Origin: an uncultured Collinsella sp.
GTDB lineage: Bacteria; Actinomycetota; Coriobacteriia; Coriobacteriales; Coriobacteriaceae
DNA: 41,322 nt
Direction: 5' to 3'
Assembly: GCA_900545995.1 (NCBI GenBank)
Contig: URBM01000002.1
Location: 1-41,322 of the forward strand
Positions 32,165-40,682 of this stretch are shown here, one piece after another (the first letter of the stretch is position 1; every line of letters begins with the position of its first letter). A model generated the notes under the pieces. That model saw only the letters and a list, made by a program, of their open reading frames with translations. It did no database searches and was not told where the DNA came from. The position numbers and the translations under genes are program-made.

Positions 32165-35164
32165 ATGAGCGACATCATGAGGCCGATCCCGTTTTCGCAG
32201 CTGATGAACTGGATCATCGAGGAGCACAAGACCCAGGGCGCCGTCTTTGGCGTGCGCAAGATGGTCACGACCAACCAGGAGGGCGCGCTTCCCATTTTTG
32301 ACGAGCGCATCGAGACCCCGTTTGGCCCGGCCGCCGGCCCCAATACGCAGCTTGCCCAAAACATCGTGGCATCCTACGTTGCCGGTTCCCGCTTCTTTGA
32401 GCTCAAGACCGTTCAGGTTATGGACGGCGAGGAGCTCTCCAAGTGTGTGAACAAGCCCTGCATCGTGGCGCAGGACGAGTGCTACAACTGCGAGTGGTCG
32501 ACCGAGCTCGAGGTTCCGCAGGCCTTTGCCGAGTACGTGAAGGCATGGTTCGCCTGCCACCTCATCGCTCGCGAGTACGGCCTGGGAAGCCCGGACGGCT
32601 TTGTCTTCAACATGTCCGTGGGCTATGACCTGGAGGGTATTAAGAGCCCCAAGGTCGATGCCTACATCGAGGGCATGAAGGATGCCAGCGGCTCCGACGT
32701 CTGGAACGAGTGCCGCGCATGGGCTCTCGCCAACCTGGACAAGTTTGAGCATGTCGACGCCGCGTTTGTCGAGTCCATCCCGGCACGCGTTTCCAACTCC
32801 ATCACCGAGTCTACCCTGCACGGCTGCCCGCCGGCGGAGATTGAGCGCATCGCGACCTACCTCATCACCGAGAAGGGCCTCAATACCTACATCAAGTGCA
32901 ACCCCACGCTGCTGGGCTATGAGTTTGCACGTCAGCGCCTCAACGAGCTGGGCTTTGACTACATCGTCTTCGATGACACGCACTTCCGCGAGGACCTGCA
33001 GTGGGCCGATGCCGTGCCCATGTTCGAGCGCCTGATTGCCCTGTGCGCCGAGCGCGGCCTGGAGTTCGGCGTCAAGCTGACCAACACGTTCCCCGTCGAC
33101 GTGACGAGAAACGAGCTGCCCTCCACCGAGATGTACATGTCGGGCCGTTCGCTGTTCTCGCTGACCATCGAGGCCGCCCGTCGCATTACCGAGCAGTTCG
33201 ATGGCAAGCTGCGCATCAGCTACTCCGGTGGTGCCACGGTCTACAACATCCGCGCCCTGTACGATGCCGGCATTTGGCCCGTCACCTTGGCGACCGACGT
33301 GCTCAAGCCCGGTGGCTACGAGCGCTTTAGCCAGATGGCCGGCGAGTTTGCCGATCTGGATGGCAAGCCGTTCGCGGGTGTCTCTCTCGAGGCCGTAACC
33401 GCGATCCAGGCTGACTCGCTCACCAACCCGCTCTACAAGAAGCCGCTGCGCCCGCTGCCCGACCGCAAGGTCGCCGGCAAGAGCCCGCTTTCTGACTGCT
33501 TTACCACGCCGTGCCGCACGAGCTGCCCCATCCAGCAGGATATTCCCGCCTACCTGGCGGCCGTTGACGAGGGCCGCTACGAGGACGCACTCAACATCAT
33601 CATCGAGCGCAACGCCCTGCCGTTCATTACCGGCACCATCTGCCCGCATCCCTGCGGCCGTGCCTGCGAGCGTGCGTTCTACGAGCCCGAGGGCGCCCAG
33701 ATTCGCGCCAGCAAGCTCAAGGCCGCCCGTGAGGCCATGACCGCCGTGCTGCCCAAGCTGCGCGCCCAGGCCATCGCCAACGACGGCGAGCACAACGTAG
33801 CCGTTATCGGCGGCGGCCCGGCCGGCCTAGCGACGGCGTTTTTCCTGACGCGCGCCGGCGTGCCCGTCACCATCTTCGAGGCCCGCGACTCGCTCGGCGG
33901 CGTGGTCCGTCACGTGATCCCCGAGTTCCGTATCGCCAGCGACGATATCTCCCACGACGCCGAGCTCTGCCTGGCCTTTGGCGCCAAGGTGCAGCTCAAT
34001 GCTCGCGTGGAGTCCATCGACGAGCTCAAGGCTCAGGGCTTTACCGACGTTGTCGTGGCCACCGGTGCCTGGATGCCCGGCTCTGCGGGCCTGGGCGAGG
34101 GTGCCGAGCTCGATGTACTGGAGTTCCTCGAGGCTGCCAAGAAGGGCGAGAAGCTCGAGCTGGGCGAGGATGTCGTGGTCATCGGCGCCGGCAACACCGC
34201 CATGGACGCGGCTCGCGTGGCCAAGCGCCTGGCTGGTGTGAAGAACGTGCGCCTGGTGTATCGCCGCACCAAGAAGCAGATGCCCGCCGACGAGGAAGAG
34301 CTCGATCTCGCTCTTGCCGACGGCGTTGAGTTCTGCGAGCTGCTGGCGCCCAAGGCACTCAACGGCGCTGTGCTGACCTGCGACGTTATGGAGCTTGGCG
34401 AGCCGGATGCAAGTGGCCGTCGCAGCCCTGCCGCCACGGGCGAGACCGTCGAGCTTCCCGCCACCACGGTGATCTGCGCCGTGGGCGAGGGCATCGACGC
34501 CAGCCTGTACGATGCCGCGGGCGTCGAGCACGACCGTCGCGGTCGCCTTGCCGCCACCTCCACCGGCGTCGAGGGCGTCTGGGCTGCGGGCGACTGTCGT
34601 CGCGGTCCGGCCACCGTGGTCGAGGCTATTGCCGACGCCGCCGAGGTCGCTCGCGCCATCGCCGGCGTGGACTTTAACAAGTACGCCGACTGCAACGAGC
34701 AGGCCGGTCGCGAGGACACCTGCTACGAGCGCAAGGGGTCGCTGTGCCGCGACAAGCGCAACTGCACCAAGACCCGCTGCCTGGGCTGCGGTTCGGTGTG
34801 CGAGGTCTGCTGCGACGTGTGCCCCAACCGCGCCAACGTTGCCATCAAGGTGCCGGGCCTGGCCAAGCATCAGGTCGTTCATGTCGACGGCATGTGCAAC
34901 GAGTGCGGCAACTGCGCCGTGTTCTGCCCCTACCAGGAGGGTCGTCCCTACAAGGACAAGCTCACCCTGTTCTGGAGCGAGCAGGACATGGAGAACTCCG
35001 AGAACGAGGGCTTCCTGGCCGTGGGCGAGGATCACTTTAAGGTCCGCGTCGCCGGCACGGTCCGCACCGTCTCGGTCGATGCCGTCAACACCGGCCTTCC
35101 CGAGGCCGTCCGCCTGACCATCAAGGCCGTGCGCGACAACTATTCGTATCTCCTTAAGAAATAA
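32165..35164 (+). CDS. ygfK: YgfK-type FAD/iron-sulfur oxidoreductase
   Basis: A 999-residue multidomain protein. Residues about 1-440 resemble a dihydroorotate dehydrogenase-like barrel (starting MRPIPFSQLMNWI). A GltD-like cysteine region follows (TTPCRTSCPIQQDIPAYL about 446, CPHPCGRACERAF), then FAD-binding VIGGGPAGLATAF (about 545), NAD(P)-binding VVIGAGNTAMDAA (about 670), and C-terminal Fe-S motifs CLGCGSVCEVCCDVCPN (about 872) and CNECGNCAVFCP (about 912). YgfK is associated with selenium-linked purine catabolism and probably moves electrons between NAD(P)H and XdhD. ATG 32165 follows GAGAGGAG; the open frame back to 32033 crosses the hairpin array. Confidence 0.92.
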   Translation: MSDIMRPIPFSQLMNWIIEEHKTQGAVFGVRKMVTTNQEGALPIFDERIETPFGPAAGPNTQLAQNIVASYVAGSRFFELKTVQVMDGEELSKCVNKPCIVAQDECYNCEWSTELEVPQAFAEYVKAWFACHLIAREYGLGSPDGFVFNMSVGYDLEGIKSPKVDAYIEGMKDASGSDVWNECRAWALANLDKFEHVDAAFVESIPARVSNSITESTLHGCPPAEIERIATYLITEKGLNTYIKCNPTLLGYEFARQRLNELGFDYIVFDDTHFREDLQWADAVPMFERLIALCAERGLEFGVKLTNTFPVDVTRNELPSTEMYMSGRSLFSLTIEAARRITEQFDGKLRISYSGGATVYNIRALYDAGIWPVTLATDVLKPGGYERFSQMAGEFADLDGKPFAGVSLEAVTAIQADSLTNPLYKKPLRPLPDRKVAGKSPLSDCFTTPCRTSCPIQQDIPAYLAAVDEGRYEDALNIIIERNALPFITGTICPHPCGRACERAFYEPEGAQIRASKLKAAREAMTAVLPKLRAQAIANDGEHNVAVIGGGPAGLATAFFLTRAGVPVTIFEARDSLGGVVRHVIPEFRIASDDISHDAELCLAFGAKVQLNARVESIDELKAQGFTDVVVATGAWMPGSAGLGEGAELDVLEFLEAAKKGEKLELGEDVVVIGAGNTAMDAARVAKRLAGVKNVRLVYRRTKKQMPADEEELDLALADGVEFCELLAPKALNGAVLTCDVMELGEPDASGRRSPAATGETVELPATTVICAVGEGIDASLYDAAGVEHDRRGRLAATSTGVEGVWAAGDCRRGPATVVEAIADAAEVARAIAGVDFNKYADCNEQAGREDTCYERKGSLCRDKRNCTKTRCLGCGSVCEVCCDVCPNRANVAIKVPGLAKHQVVHVDGMCNECGNCAVFCPYQEGRPYKDKLTLFWSEQDMENSENEGFLAVGEDHFKVRVAGTVRTVSVDAVNTGLPEAVRLTIKAVRDNYSYLLKK

Positions 35165-35174
35165 GGGACCCCTT

Positions 35175-35654
35175 ATGGCCAAATCCATTCAACATAACGT
35201 GGCCTACGTTGCCTGCGGAAGCGGTTGTGCCTCCGCAGGCGGCGACGCCCGCTGCAGCGAAGGCTGCATTGGCTGTGGCGCCTGCGTCACGGCCTGCCCC
35301 CACGGCGCCATTGCACTGGTCGATGGCATCGCCCGCGTTGATCGCTCAAAGTGCACGGGCTGTGGCCTGTGCGACATGGCGTGCCCGCAGCGCGTGATCG
35401 CCTTCGTCCCCGGCTACCAGAATATCCTGGTGCGCTGCAACAACACCGATAAGGGCGCCATCGCCCGCAAGATCTGCGACACGAGCTGCATCGGTTGCGG
35501 CATGTGCGCCAAAAAGTGCCCCGCCGGCGCTATCCGCATCGAGGACAACTGCGCCCATATCGACGGTGCGGACTGCCTGTCGTGTGGCATGTGCGCCGTC
35601 GTCTGCCCGCATGGCGCTATCCACGACCGCACCGGCATCGCCGCCGGCGTGTAG
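35175..35654 (+). CDS. Ferredoxin-like protein with four 4Fe-4S motifs
   Basis: A 159-residue protein with four CxxCxxCxxxCP motifs: CIGCGACVTACP, CTGCGLCDMACP, CIGCGMCAKKCP and CLSCGMCAVVCP. The middle segment with VRCNNTDKGAIARKICDTSCIGCG resembles the C-terminal part of RnfB. It sits ten bases after ygfK and 12 bases before xdhD, so it most likely relays electrons between the two enzymes in the cytoplasm. No membrane segment is seen. Confidence 0.9.
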   Translation: MAKSIQHNVAYVACGSGCASAGGDARCSEGCIGCGACVTACPHGAIALVDGIARVDRSKCTGCGLCDMACPQRVIAFVPGYQNILVRCNNTDKGAIARKICDTSCIGCGMCAKKCPAGAIRIEDNCAHIDGADCLSCGMCAVVCPHGAIHDRTGIAAGV

Positions 35655-35666
35655 AAGGGAATCACC

Positions 35667-38444
35667 ATGGCACAGGAATTCACTTTTACCGTTAACGGCG
35701 TCGAGCACACGACGACCCAAAACAAACCGCTGCTGCGCTACCTGCGCGACGACCTGCACATTCACTCCGCCAAGGACGGCTGCTCCGAGGGCGCCTGCGG
35801 TACCTGCACCATTCACGTGGACGGTGCGGCCGTCAAGGCGTGCGTACTGACCACCGCGCTTGCCGCCGGTCGCAACATCGTGACCGTCGAGGGCCTGCCC
35901 GAGGACGTGCGCGAGGCCTTCGTGTACGCCTTTGGCGCCGTGGGCGCCGTGCAGTGCGGCTTTTGCATCCCCGGCATGGTCATGGCGGGTGCAGCGCTCA
36001 TCGCCGAGGACCCCGAGCCCACCGAGGAGCAGATCAAGTACGCCATCCGCGGCAATGTCTGCCGTTGCACCGGCTACAAGAAGATTATCGAGGGCATCTC
36101 GCTGGCAGCTGCGGTGCTCCGTGGCGAAAAGCAGATCGACGAGGATCTGGAGCGCGGCGATGACTACGGCGTGGGCAAGCGCGCCTTCCGTATCGACGTG
36201 CGCAAGAAGGTGCTCGGCGAGGGCAAGTATCCCGACGACATCGACGAGCTCGATCAGCCGGGCCTGACCTATGCCAGCGCCGTTCGCTCCAAGTATCCGC
36301 GCGCCCGCGTGCTCTCCATCGACACCTCCAAGGCCGAGGCCCTGCCCGGTGTGGTGGGCATCCTGCGAGCCGAGGACGTGCCGGTCAACCAGGTCGGCCA
36401 CCTTATCCAGGACTGGGACGTCATGATCGCCCAGGGCGATATCACCCGCTGCGTGGGCGACGCCATCGCGCTGGTGGTTGCCGAGGACGAGGCGACGCTC
36501 GAGAAGGCCAAGAAGCTCGTAAAGATCGATTACGAGCCGCTGGAGCCCGTGCGCAACATCGCCGAGGCCAAGGCCGCCGACGCCCCGCGCCTGCATGACA
36601 GTTTCTTTGCCTTTGGCAACACGGTGGAGCTCAAGGACAACGTGTGCCAGAGCCGCCATGTGACGCGTGGCGACGCCGCCAAGGCGCTGGCGGAGAGCGC
36701 GTTCACCGTGACGCAGCGCTTTACTACGCCCTTTACCGAGCATGCTTTCTTGGAGCCCGAGTGCGCCGTCGCCTTCCCGTACAAGAACGGCGTCAAGGTG
36801 CAGTCGACCGACCAGGGCGCCTACGACACGCGTAAAGAGTGCGCTCACATGTTTGGCTGGGATAGCGAGCCCGAGCGCGTGGTCGTCGAGACCATGCTCG
36901 TGGGCGGCGGCTTTGGCGGCAAGGAGGACGTGTCCATCCAGCATCTGGCCGCGCTCGCCGCATATAAGTTCCAGCGTCCCGTGAAGTGCAAGCTCACGCG
37001 TACCGAGTCGCTCGCGTTCCATCCCAAGCGCCACGCCATGGACGGCACCTTTACGCTGGGCTGCGACGCCGAGGGCAACTTTACCGGCCTGGATTGCGAG
37101 ATCAACTTTGATACCGGCGCCTACGCGTCGCTGTGCGGCCCGGTGCTCGAGCGCGCCTGTACGCATGCCGTCGGCCCCTACAAGTACCAGAATACCGACA
37201 TTCGCGGCTTTGGCTACTACACCAACAACCCGCCCGCCGGTGCGTACCGAGGCTTTGGCGTTTGCCAGTCCGAGTTTGCGCTCGAGAGCCTGATCGACCT
37301 GCTGGCCGAGAAGGTCGGCCTGGATCCGTGGGAGATCCGCTACCGTAACGCCATCGAGCCGGGCGAAGTTTTGCCCAACGGCCAGATTGCCGACTGTTCC
37401 ACGGCGCTGAAGGAGACGCTGCTCGAGGTCAAGGATGCCTACTACGCGCATCCCGGACACGCCGGTATCGCCTGCGCCATGAAGAACGCCGGCGTGGGCG
37501 TGGGCCTGCCCGATGCCGGCCGCTGCAAGATCCGCATCGAGGATGGCCGCGCCGTGGTCTACGCCGCCACGTCCGACATCGGCCAGGGCTGTAACACCGT
37601 CTTTTTGCAAGACGTTGCCGAGGCCTGCGGTCTGCCGCTTCGCTGCATCGCCAATGGCGAGTGCTCCACCGAGAACGCTCCCGACTCCGGCACCACGTCT
37701 GGCTCGCGTCAGACGGTCGTGACCGGCGAGGCCGTGCGCGGTGCCGCCTTCCTGCTGCGCGATGCCATGCTTGACATCGAGGCCGGCAAGCCTGCACCCG
37801 ATACTCCCGTGAGCGCGCATGGCGACGGCGTCAAGATCGAGTACGACGACGGTCGCGCCTATCAGCTGCACACGCAGGAACTCGTCGCCGGCCAGGGCAT
37901 GCATCCTCAGGATCCTGCGGCCGCCATCAAGGCGCTCGAGGGGTGCGAGTTTGGCTACGTGTATCTGGAGCCGACCGACAAGCTGGGCGCCGACGTTCCC
38001 AACCCCAAGAGCCACATCTGCTACGGTTTTGCCACGCATGTGGTCATTCTGGACGATGACGGCCGCGTGAGCGAGGTCTATGCTGCGCACGATTCCGGCA
38101 AGGTGGTCAACCCCATCTCCATCCAGGGCCAGATTGAAGGCGGCGTGCTCATGGGTATGGGCTATGCGCTTACCGAGGACTGGCCGCTCAAGGACTGCGT
38201 ACCCCAGGCCAGGTACGGCACGCTCGGGCTGTTCCGTGCGCCCGAGATCCCGAATATCCACGCCATCTACGTGGAGAAGGACGAGCTGTTGCCCGTGGCA
38301 TACGGCGGCAAGGGCATCGGCGAGATCGCAACGATCCCCACGGCGCCCGCCGTGCAGAACGCCTATCGCGCATTCGACGGCAAGCTGCGTCCGGATCTGC
38401 CCATGGTGGATACGCCCTACAGCCGCGCCCGTCACCGCGGGTAG
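35667..38444 (+). CDS. xdhD: XdhD-type molybdenum hydroxylase (2Fe-2S + Mo domains)
   Basis: A 925-residue xanthine dehydrogenase-family protein. The N-terminal 2Fe-2S domains carry C39, C44, C47, C59 and C97, C100, C132, C134. The molybdopterin part has VGGGFGGKED, PAGAYRGFGVCQSEFALE, SDIGQGCNT and catalytic E886 in GKGIGEIATIPTAPAV. There is no FAD domain or adjacent FAD subunit. Length and fusion resemble E. coli XdhD, a putative purine hydroxylase. GAAGGGA precedes ATG 35667. Last gene of the operon; the substrate (hypoxanthine, xanthine, urate or another azaheterocycle) is inferred. Confidence 0.9.
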   Translation: MAQEFTFTVNGVEHTTTQNKPLLRYLRDDLHIHSAKDGCSEGACGTCTIHVDGAAVKACVLTTALAAGRNIVTVEGLPEDVREAFVYAFGAVGAVQCGFCIPGMVMAGAALIAEDPEPTEEQIKYAIRGNVCRCTGYKKIIEGISLAAAVLRGEKQIDEDLERGDDYGVGKRAFRIDVRKKVLGEGKYPDDIDELDQPGLTYASAVRSKYPRARVLSIDTSKAEALPGVVGILRAEDVPVNQVGHLIQDWDVMIAQGDITRCVGDAIALVVAEDEATLEKAKKLVKIDYEPLEPVRNIAEAKAADAPRLHDSFFAFGNTVELKDNVCQSRHVTRGDAAKALAESAFTVTQRFTTPFTEHAFLEPECAVAFPYKNGVKVQSTDQGAYDTRKECAHMFGWDSEPERVVVETMLVGGGFGGKEDVSIQHLAALAAYKFQRPVKCKLTRTESLAFHPKRHAMDGTFTLGCDAEGNFTGLDCEINFDTGAYASLCGPVLERACTHAVGPYKYQNTDIRGFGYYTNNPPAGAYRGFGVCQSEFALESLIDLLAEKVGLDPWEIRYRNAIEPGEVLPNGQIADCSTALKETLLEVKDAYYAHPGHAGIACAMKNAGVGVGLPDAGRCKIRIEDGRAVVYAATSDIGQGCNTVFLQDVAEACGLPLRCIANGECSTENAPDSGTTSGSRQTVVTGEAVRGAAFLLRDAMLDIEAGKPAPDTPVSAHGDGVKIEYDDGRAYQLHTQELVAGQGMHPQDPAAAIKALEGCEFGYVYLEPTDKLGADVPNPKSHICYGFATHVVILDDDGRVSEVYAAHDSGKVVNPISIQGQIEGGVLMGMGYALTEDWPLKDCVPQARYGTLGLFRAPEIPNIHAIYVEKDELLPVAYGGKGIGEIATIPTAPAVQNAYRAFDGKLRPDLPMVDTPYSRARHRG

Positions 38445-38513
38445 GGTAGGGCGCGGACGACCATTGCTGACGGGCCGTTCGCGCTCAGCATCAACTACAT
38501 ACGCTGCGCCTTT

Positions 38514-38545
38514 GGCCCCGGCTCCATCGCGAGCTGGGGCCTTTT
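38514..38545 (+). terminator. Intrinsic terminator of the purine operon
   Basis: GGCCCCGGCT pairs with AGCTGGGGCC (one G-U pair) around an eight-base loop, followed by TTTTG. It lies about 70 bp after the xdhD stop. Confidence 0.88.
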
Positions 38546-38625
38546 GTTTGGAGCGGAGACAGCATCCCGGAATTCGGGCAATCCGGTGGTCAGGGGTTGA
38601 GCGAGCGTCGCGCTAAGGATGCCAA

Positions 38626-38740
38626 GCGTAAAACCTTCAATGAAAATGGCGTAAAAACTACATCTGTCATGGCGTAAAAACTACATTGAAAGTAGCGTAA
38701 AATCAGCATTGAGAATGGCGTAATTTCGCATATCGCGTGA
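38626..38740 (+). repeat. Five direct repeats with exact 23-bp period
   Basis: GCGTAA occurs at 38626, 38649, 38672, 38695 and 38718, exactly every 23 bp. The first four share GCGTAAAA, and copies 2 and 3 share GCGTAAAAACTACAT; the fifth is degenerate (GCGTAATTTCGCAT). The array ends 19 bp before the GTG start of the ATPase gene and probably overlaps its promoter. It lacks the alternation of conserved repeat and unique spacer that would mark CRISPR. The remainder of 38546-38625 shows no gene. Confidence 0.85.
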
Positions 38741-38759
38741 TAGAGAGGGACGGCCGTCT

Positions 38760-40055
38760 GTGGATGCACCAAAGAGATTGACCCAAAAGGGATATAGGCC
38801 CCGGCTCATAGAGGAGCGCCTCGACACCCTTATGCGGGCGTTTGGCTGTGTGGAGATCAACGGCCCCAAATGGTGCGGCAAGACCTGGACGGCGCTCTCT
38901 CGCTCGGCGAGCGTCTCCAGGCTCGATGAGCCTGCGCAGCGTGCGGCGGCAGAGGTCGACCCAAGCCTGGCGCTCATCGGCGATGCGCCACACCTGGTCG
39001 ATGAATGGCAGGAGGTGCCCGAGGTTTGGGATGCCGCCCGGCGTTTCGTGGACGCGAGCGGCAACGAACGGGGGACACTTTTGCTCACGGGCTCGACCGC
39101 GCTCAAAAGCGAGGAGCGCAGCCATGTTCGTCATTCCGGCACGGGTAGGATCGCCCGTCTGTCAATGCGCCCCATGGCCCTGTGTGAGTCGGGCGACGGC
39201 GAGCCGCTCGTGTCACTGGCAAGCCTCTTTAAGGGCGAGGATTTTGCCCCTCAGCGTCGCGAGAGCACGGTGGATGACGTCGCCCGCTGGTGCTGCAGGG
39301 GCGGTTGGCCTGCAAATCTTGGGCTTTCGGAAGATCTTGCGCGAGAGACGGCAAGCCAGTACGTGCACTCGGTGCTCGACGTCAACGTGCTGGACGAGGG
39401 CATGTCGCCCGAGCTTGCACACGGCCTTTTGCGAGCTCTTGCCATGAACGAGAGCCAGGCTGTCACGTACAAGACGCTCGTAAAGGACGCCTCGTACGGT
39501 GAGGCGGGCCCCGACGAGAGGACCATCGCTGCGTACTTGGACCTCTTCAACAGGCTCAAGCTGACCGAGGACCTGTGCGGATGGGAGCCGCCCATGCGCT
39601 CGAAGGCCCGCGTTCGCGTGCGCCCCAAGCGCTACTTCTGTGACCCGTCACTTGCGGCGGCGTTGCTGGGGGCTACCCCTGAGCGGCTGCTTGGCGATAT
39701 GCAAACGCTGGGGATGCTCTTTGAGAATCTCGTCCTGCGCGACATGCGCGTGTTCCTTTCCACCTACGGCGGTGTCGACAACAGTGTCCATTATTTCCGA
39801 GATGAGAAGGGCCTTGAGGTCGATCTGATCGTTGAGCACGACGGGCGCTGGGGAGCCATCGAGGTCAAGCTGAGTGATGCGAAAGCAGACGATGGAGCGA
39901 GAAATCTCAAGGCGCTGGAGAGGAAAGTGCTCTCCAATCCTGCCGCCCAGAATGCCGCGCCGGCGTTTTTGGCGGTCGTGGTTGGAAAGGGGAGCATTGC
40001 CTACACACGCGACGACGGCGTGGCGGTGATTCCCATGGCGGCACTTGGGGCGTAG
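38760..40055 (+). CDS. AAA ATPase with DUF4143-type C-terminal domain
   Basis: A 431-residue protein. Walker A is GPKWCGKT (35-42), the Walker B region is HLVDEWQEVPEVWDAAR (from 78) and TLLLTGST (106-113) is the sensor-like strand. These are characteristic of the DUF4143-linked ATPases. The C-terminal part ends with GLEVDLIVEHDGRWGAIEVKLSD (about 352-375), which has the E...D...ExK spacing of a PD-(D/E)xK nuclease-like fold, as noted for this family. Function in the cell is unknown. GTG 38760 follows GAGAGGGA nine bases upstream. It is a single-gene unit behind the 23-bp repeat array. Confidence 0.9.
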   Translation: MDAPKRLTQKGYRPRLIEERLDTLMRAFGCVEINGPKWCGKTWTALSRSASVSRLDEPAQRAAAEVDPSLALIGDAPHLVDEWQEVPEVWDAARRFVDASGNERGTLLLTGSTALKSEERSHVRHSGTGRIARLSMRPMALCESGDGEPLVSLASLFKGEDFAPQRRESTVDDVARWCCRGGWPANLGLSEDLARETASQYVHSVLDVNVLDEGMSPELAHGLLRALAMNESQAVTYKTLVKDASYGEAGPDERTIAAYLDLFNRLKLTEDLCGWEPPMRSKARVRVRPKRYFCDPSLAAALLGATPERLLGDMQTLGMLFENLVLRDMRVFLSTYGGVDNSVHYFRDEKGLEVDLIVEHDGRWGAIEVKLSDAKADDGARNLKALERKVLSNPAAQNAAPAFLAVVVGKGSIAYTRDDGVAVIPMAALGA

Positions 40056-40081
40056 TGGTTTTGTGGGCGTGCCGTGCTTCC

Positions 40082-40110
40082 TTTACCGAAAATCCATTTG
40101 GTAAACCAGA
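40082..40110. repeat. Overlapping palindromes after the ATPase gene
   Basis: TTTACC (40082-40087) pairs with GGTAAA (40100-40105), and CATTTGGT with ACCAGATG (40096-40113 region) forms an alternative overlapping palindrome. They begin 27 bp after the ATPase stop and are mutually exclusive as RNA hairpins. No T-run follows. Possibly an operator or a mobile-element remnant. Confidence 0.4.
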
Positions 40111-40210
40111 TGCTCGCGGATAGAATAAAGTTGACGGCGGCCCAAGGGTGATAGCTGGGCAGCGCCGTTGCTTGGTCAAGAGGTCAGCGCCTTAATGGCA
40201 GCGACTTGTT

Positions 40211-40300
40211 ATGCTTCGAATGCTGCTTGAGTGCCTCGGAAAGTTCGATAAGCGCCGTGAAGAGCGAGACCAAAGCAACCAAGAGCTCTACGAGCTCTGA
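40211..40300 (+). CDS. Possible 29-codon small ORF
   Basis: ATG 40211 opens a 29-residue peptide beginning MLRMLLECLGKF and continuing with a charged stretch (DKRREERDQS) before TGA at 40298. A short hydrophobic start followed by a charged end is reminiscent of small regulatory or type I toxin peptides, but no family is recognised. No good ribosome binding site is visible. The GC-rich hairpin at 40302 follows immediately, making a compact transcription-unit-like arrangement. Could be chance. Confidence 0.25.
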   Translation: MLRMLLECLGKFDKRREERDQSNQELYEL

Positions 40301-40301
40301 T

Positions 40302-40338
40302 GGGCCCGGGATGACCGCTGATTCAAGTCACCGGGCCT
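40302..40338 (+). terminator. GC-rich hairpin after the small ORF
   Basis: GGCCCGG and GAC pair with GTC and CCGGGCC around an internal loop and a loop of about 11 bases, followed by TAAATCT. The T-run is poor, so termination is uncertain. Confidence 0.45.
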
Positions 40339-40382
40339 AAATCTAATATGAGAAAGCCATTGTCAATAGGCATGTTCGTTCG

Positions 40383-40407
40383 AGCCCGGTTTGAAACCGG
40401 GCTTTTT
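40383..40407 (+). terminator. Intrinsic terminator
   Basis: AGCCCGGTT pairs perfectly with AACCGGGCT around TGA and is followed by TTTTT. It lies between the ATPase/small-ORF region and the IS110 element; the transcript it ends is not identified. Confidence 0.85.
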
Positions 40408-40421
40408 CGTTTCCCGTCGGG

Positions 40422-40485
40422 AGAGCCCGCGCACGCTGCATGGCTTAGTCGACGCTTGCCTGGCAAGCTAATATCCGCGGGCTCT
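40422..40485. repeat. Long stem-loop at the IS110 flank
   Basis: AGAGCCCGCG (40422-40431) pairs with CGCGGGCTCT (40476-40485), enclosing TTAG/CTAA and GCTTGCC/GGCAAGC (40454-40468). It lies in the 275-bp GC-rich, gene-free stretch 40408-40682 downstream of the transposase stop and could be part of the element's non-coding end. The rest of the stretch has further GC-rich pairing (GCCCC/GGGGC near 40600). Confidence 0.5.
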
Positions 40486-40682
40486 TGCGGGTGCGCTTCC
40501 GGCGGTCAGCCCGGTATGTCCGCGCACCCCACCGCATTTCGATTCTCCGTCCGGCGCTATCGTACGAATCCAGTCTTTTGTCGGGCGCGGCCCCGGGGCT
40601 GCCCATCAAAAAGGTCGTGAACTCGCGCCGGCGATGCGTCGAGGCGCGGGCCCTCCCGGCGGGAGTCGGTTGTCGCCGGCTG

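Noticed and set aside
35346..38435. A 1029-residue minus-strand open frame over xdhD
   Set aside because: The plus-strand frame has all 2Fe-2S cysteines and molybdenum hydroxylase motifs; the antisense frame is a composition artefact of GC-rich third positions.
38626..38740. CRISPR array
   Set aside because: The period is only 23 bp, similarity decays across the whole unit, there are no unique spacers of normal length and no cas genes nearby.
40370..40405. tRNA T-arm-like sequence (GTTCGAGCCC)
   Set aside because: No acceptor, D or anticodon arms can be fitted around it; the bases are explained by the perfect AGCCCGGTT/AACCGGGCT terminator.
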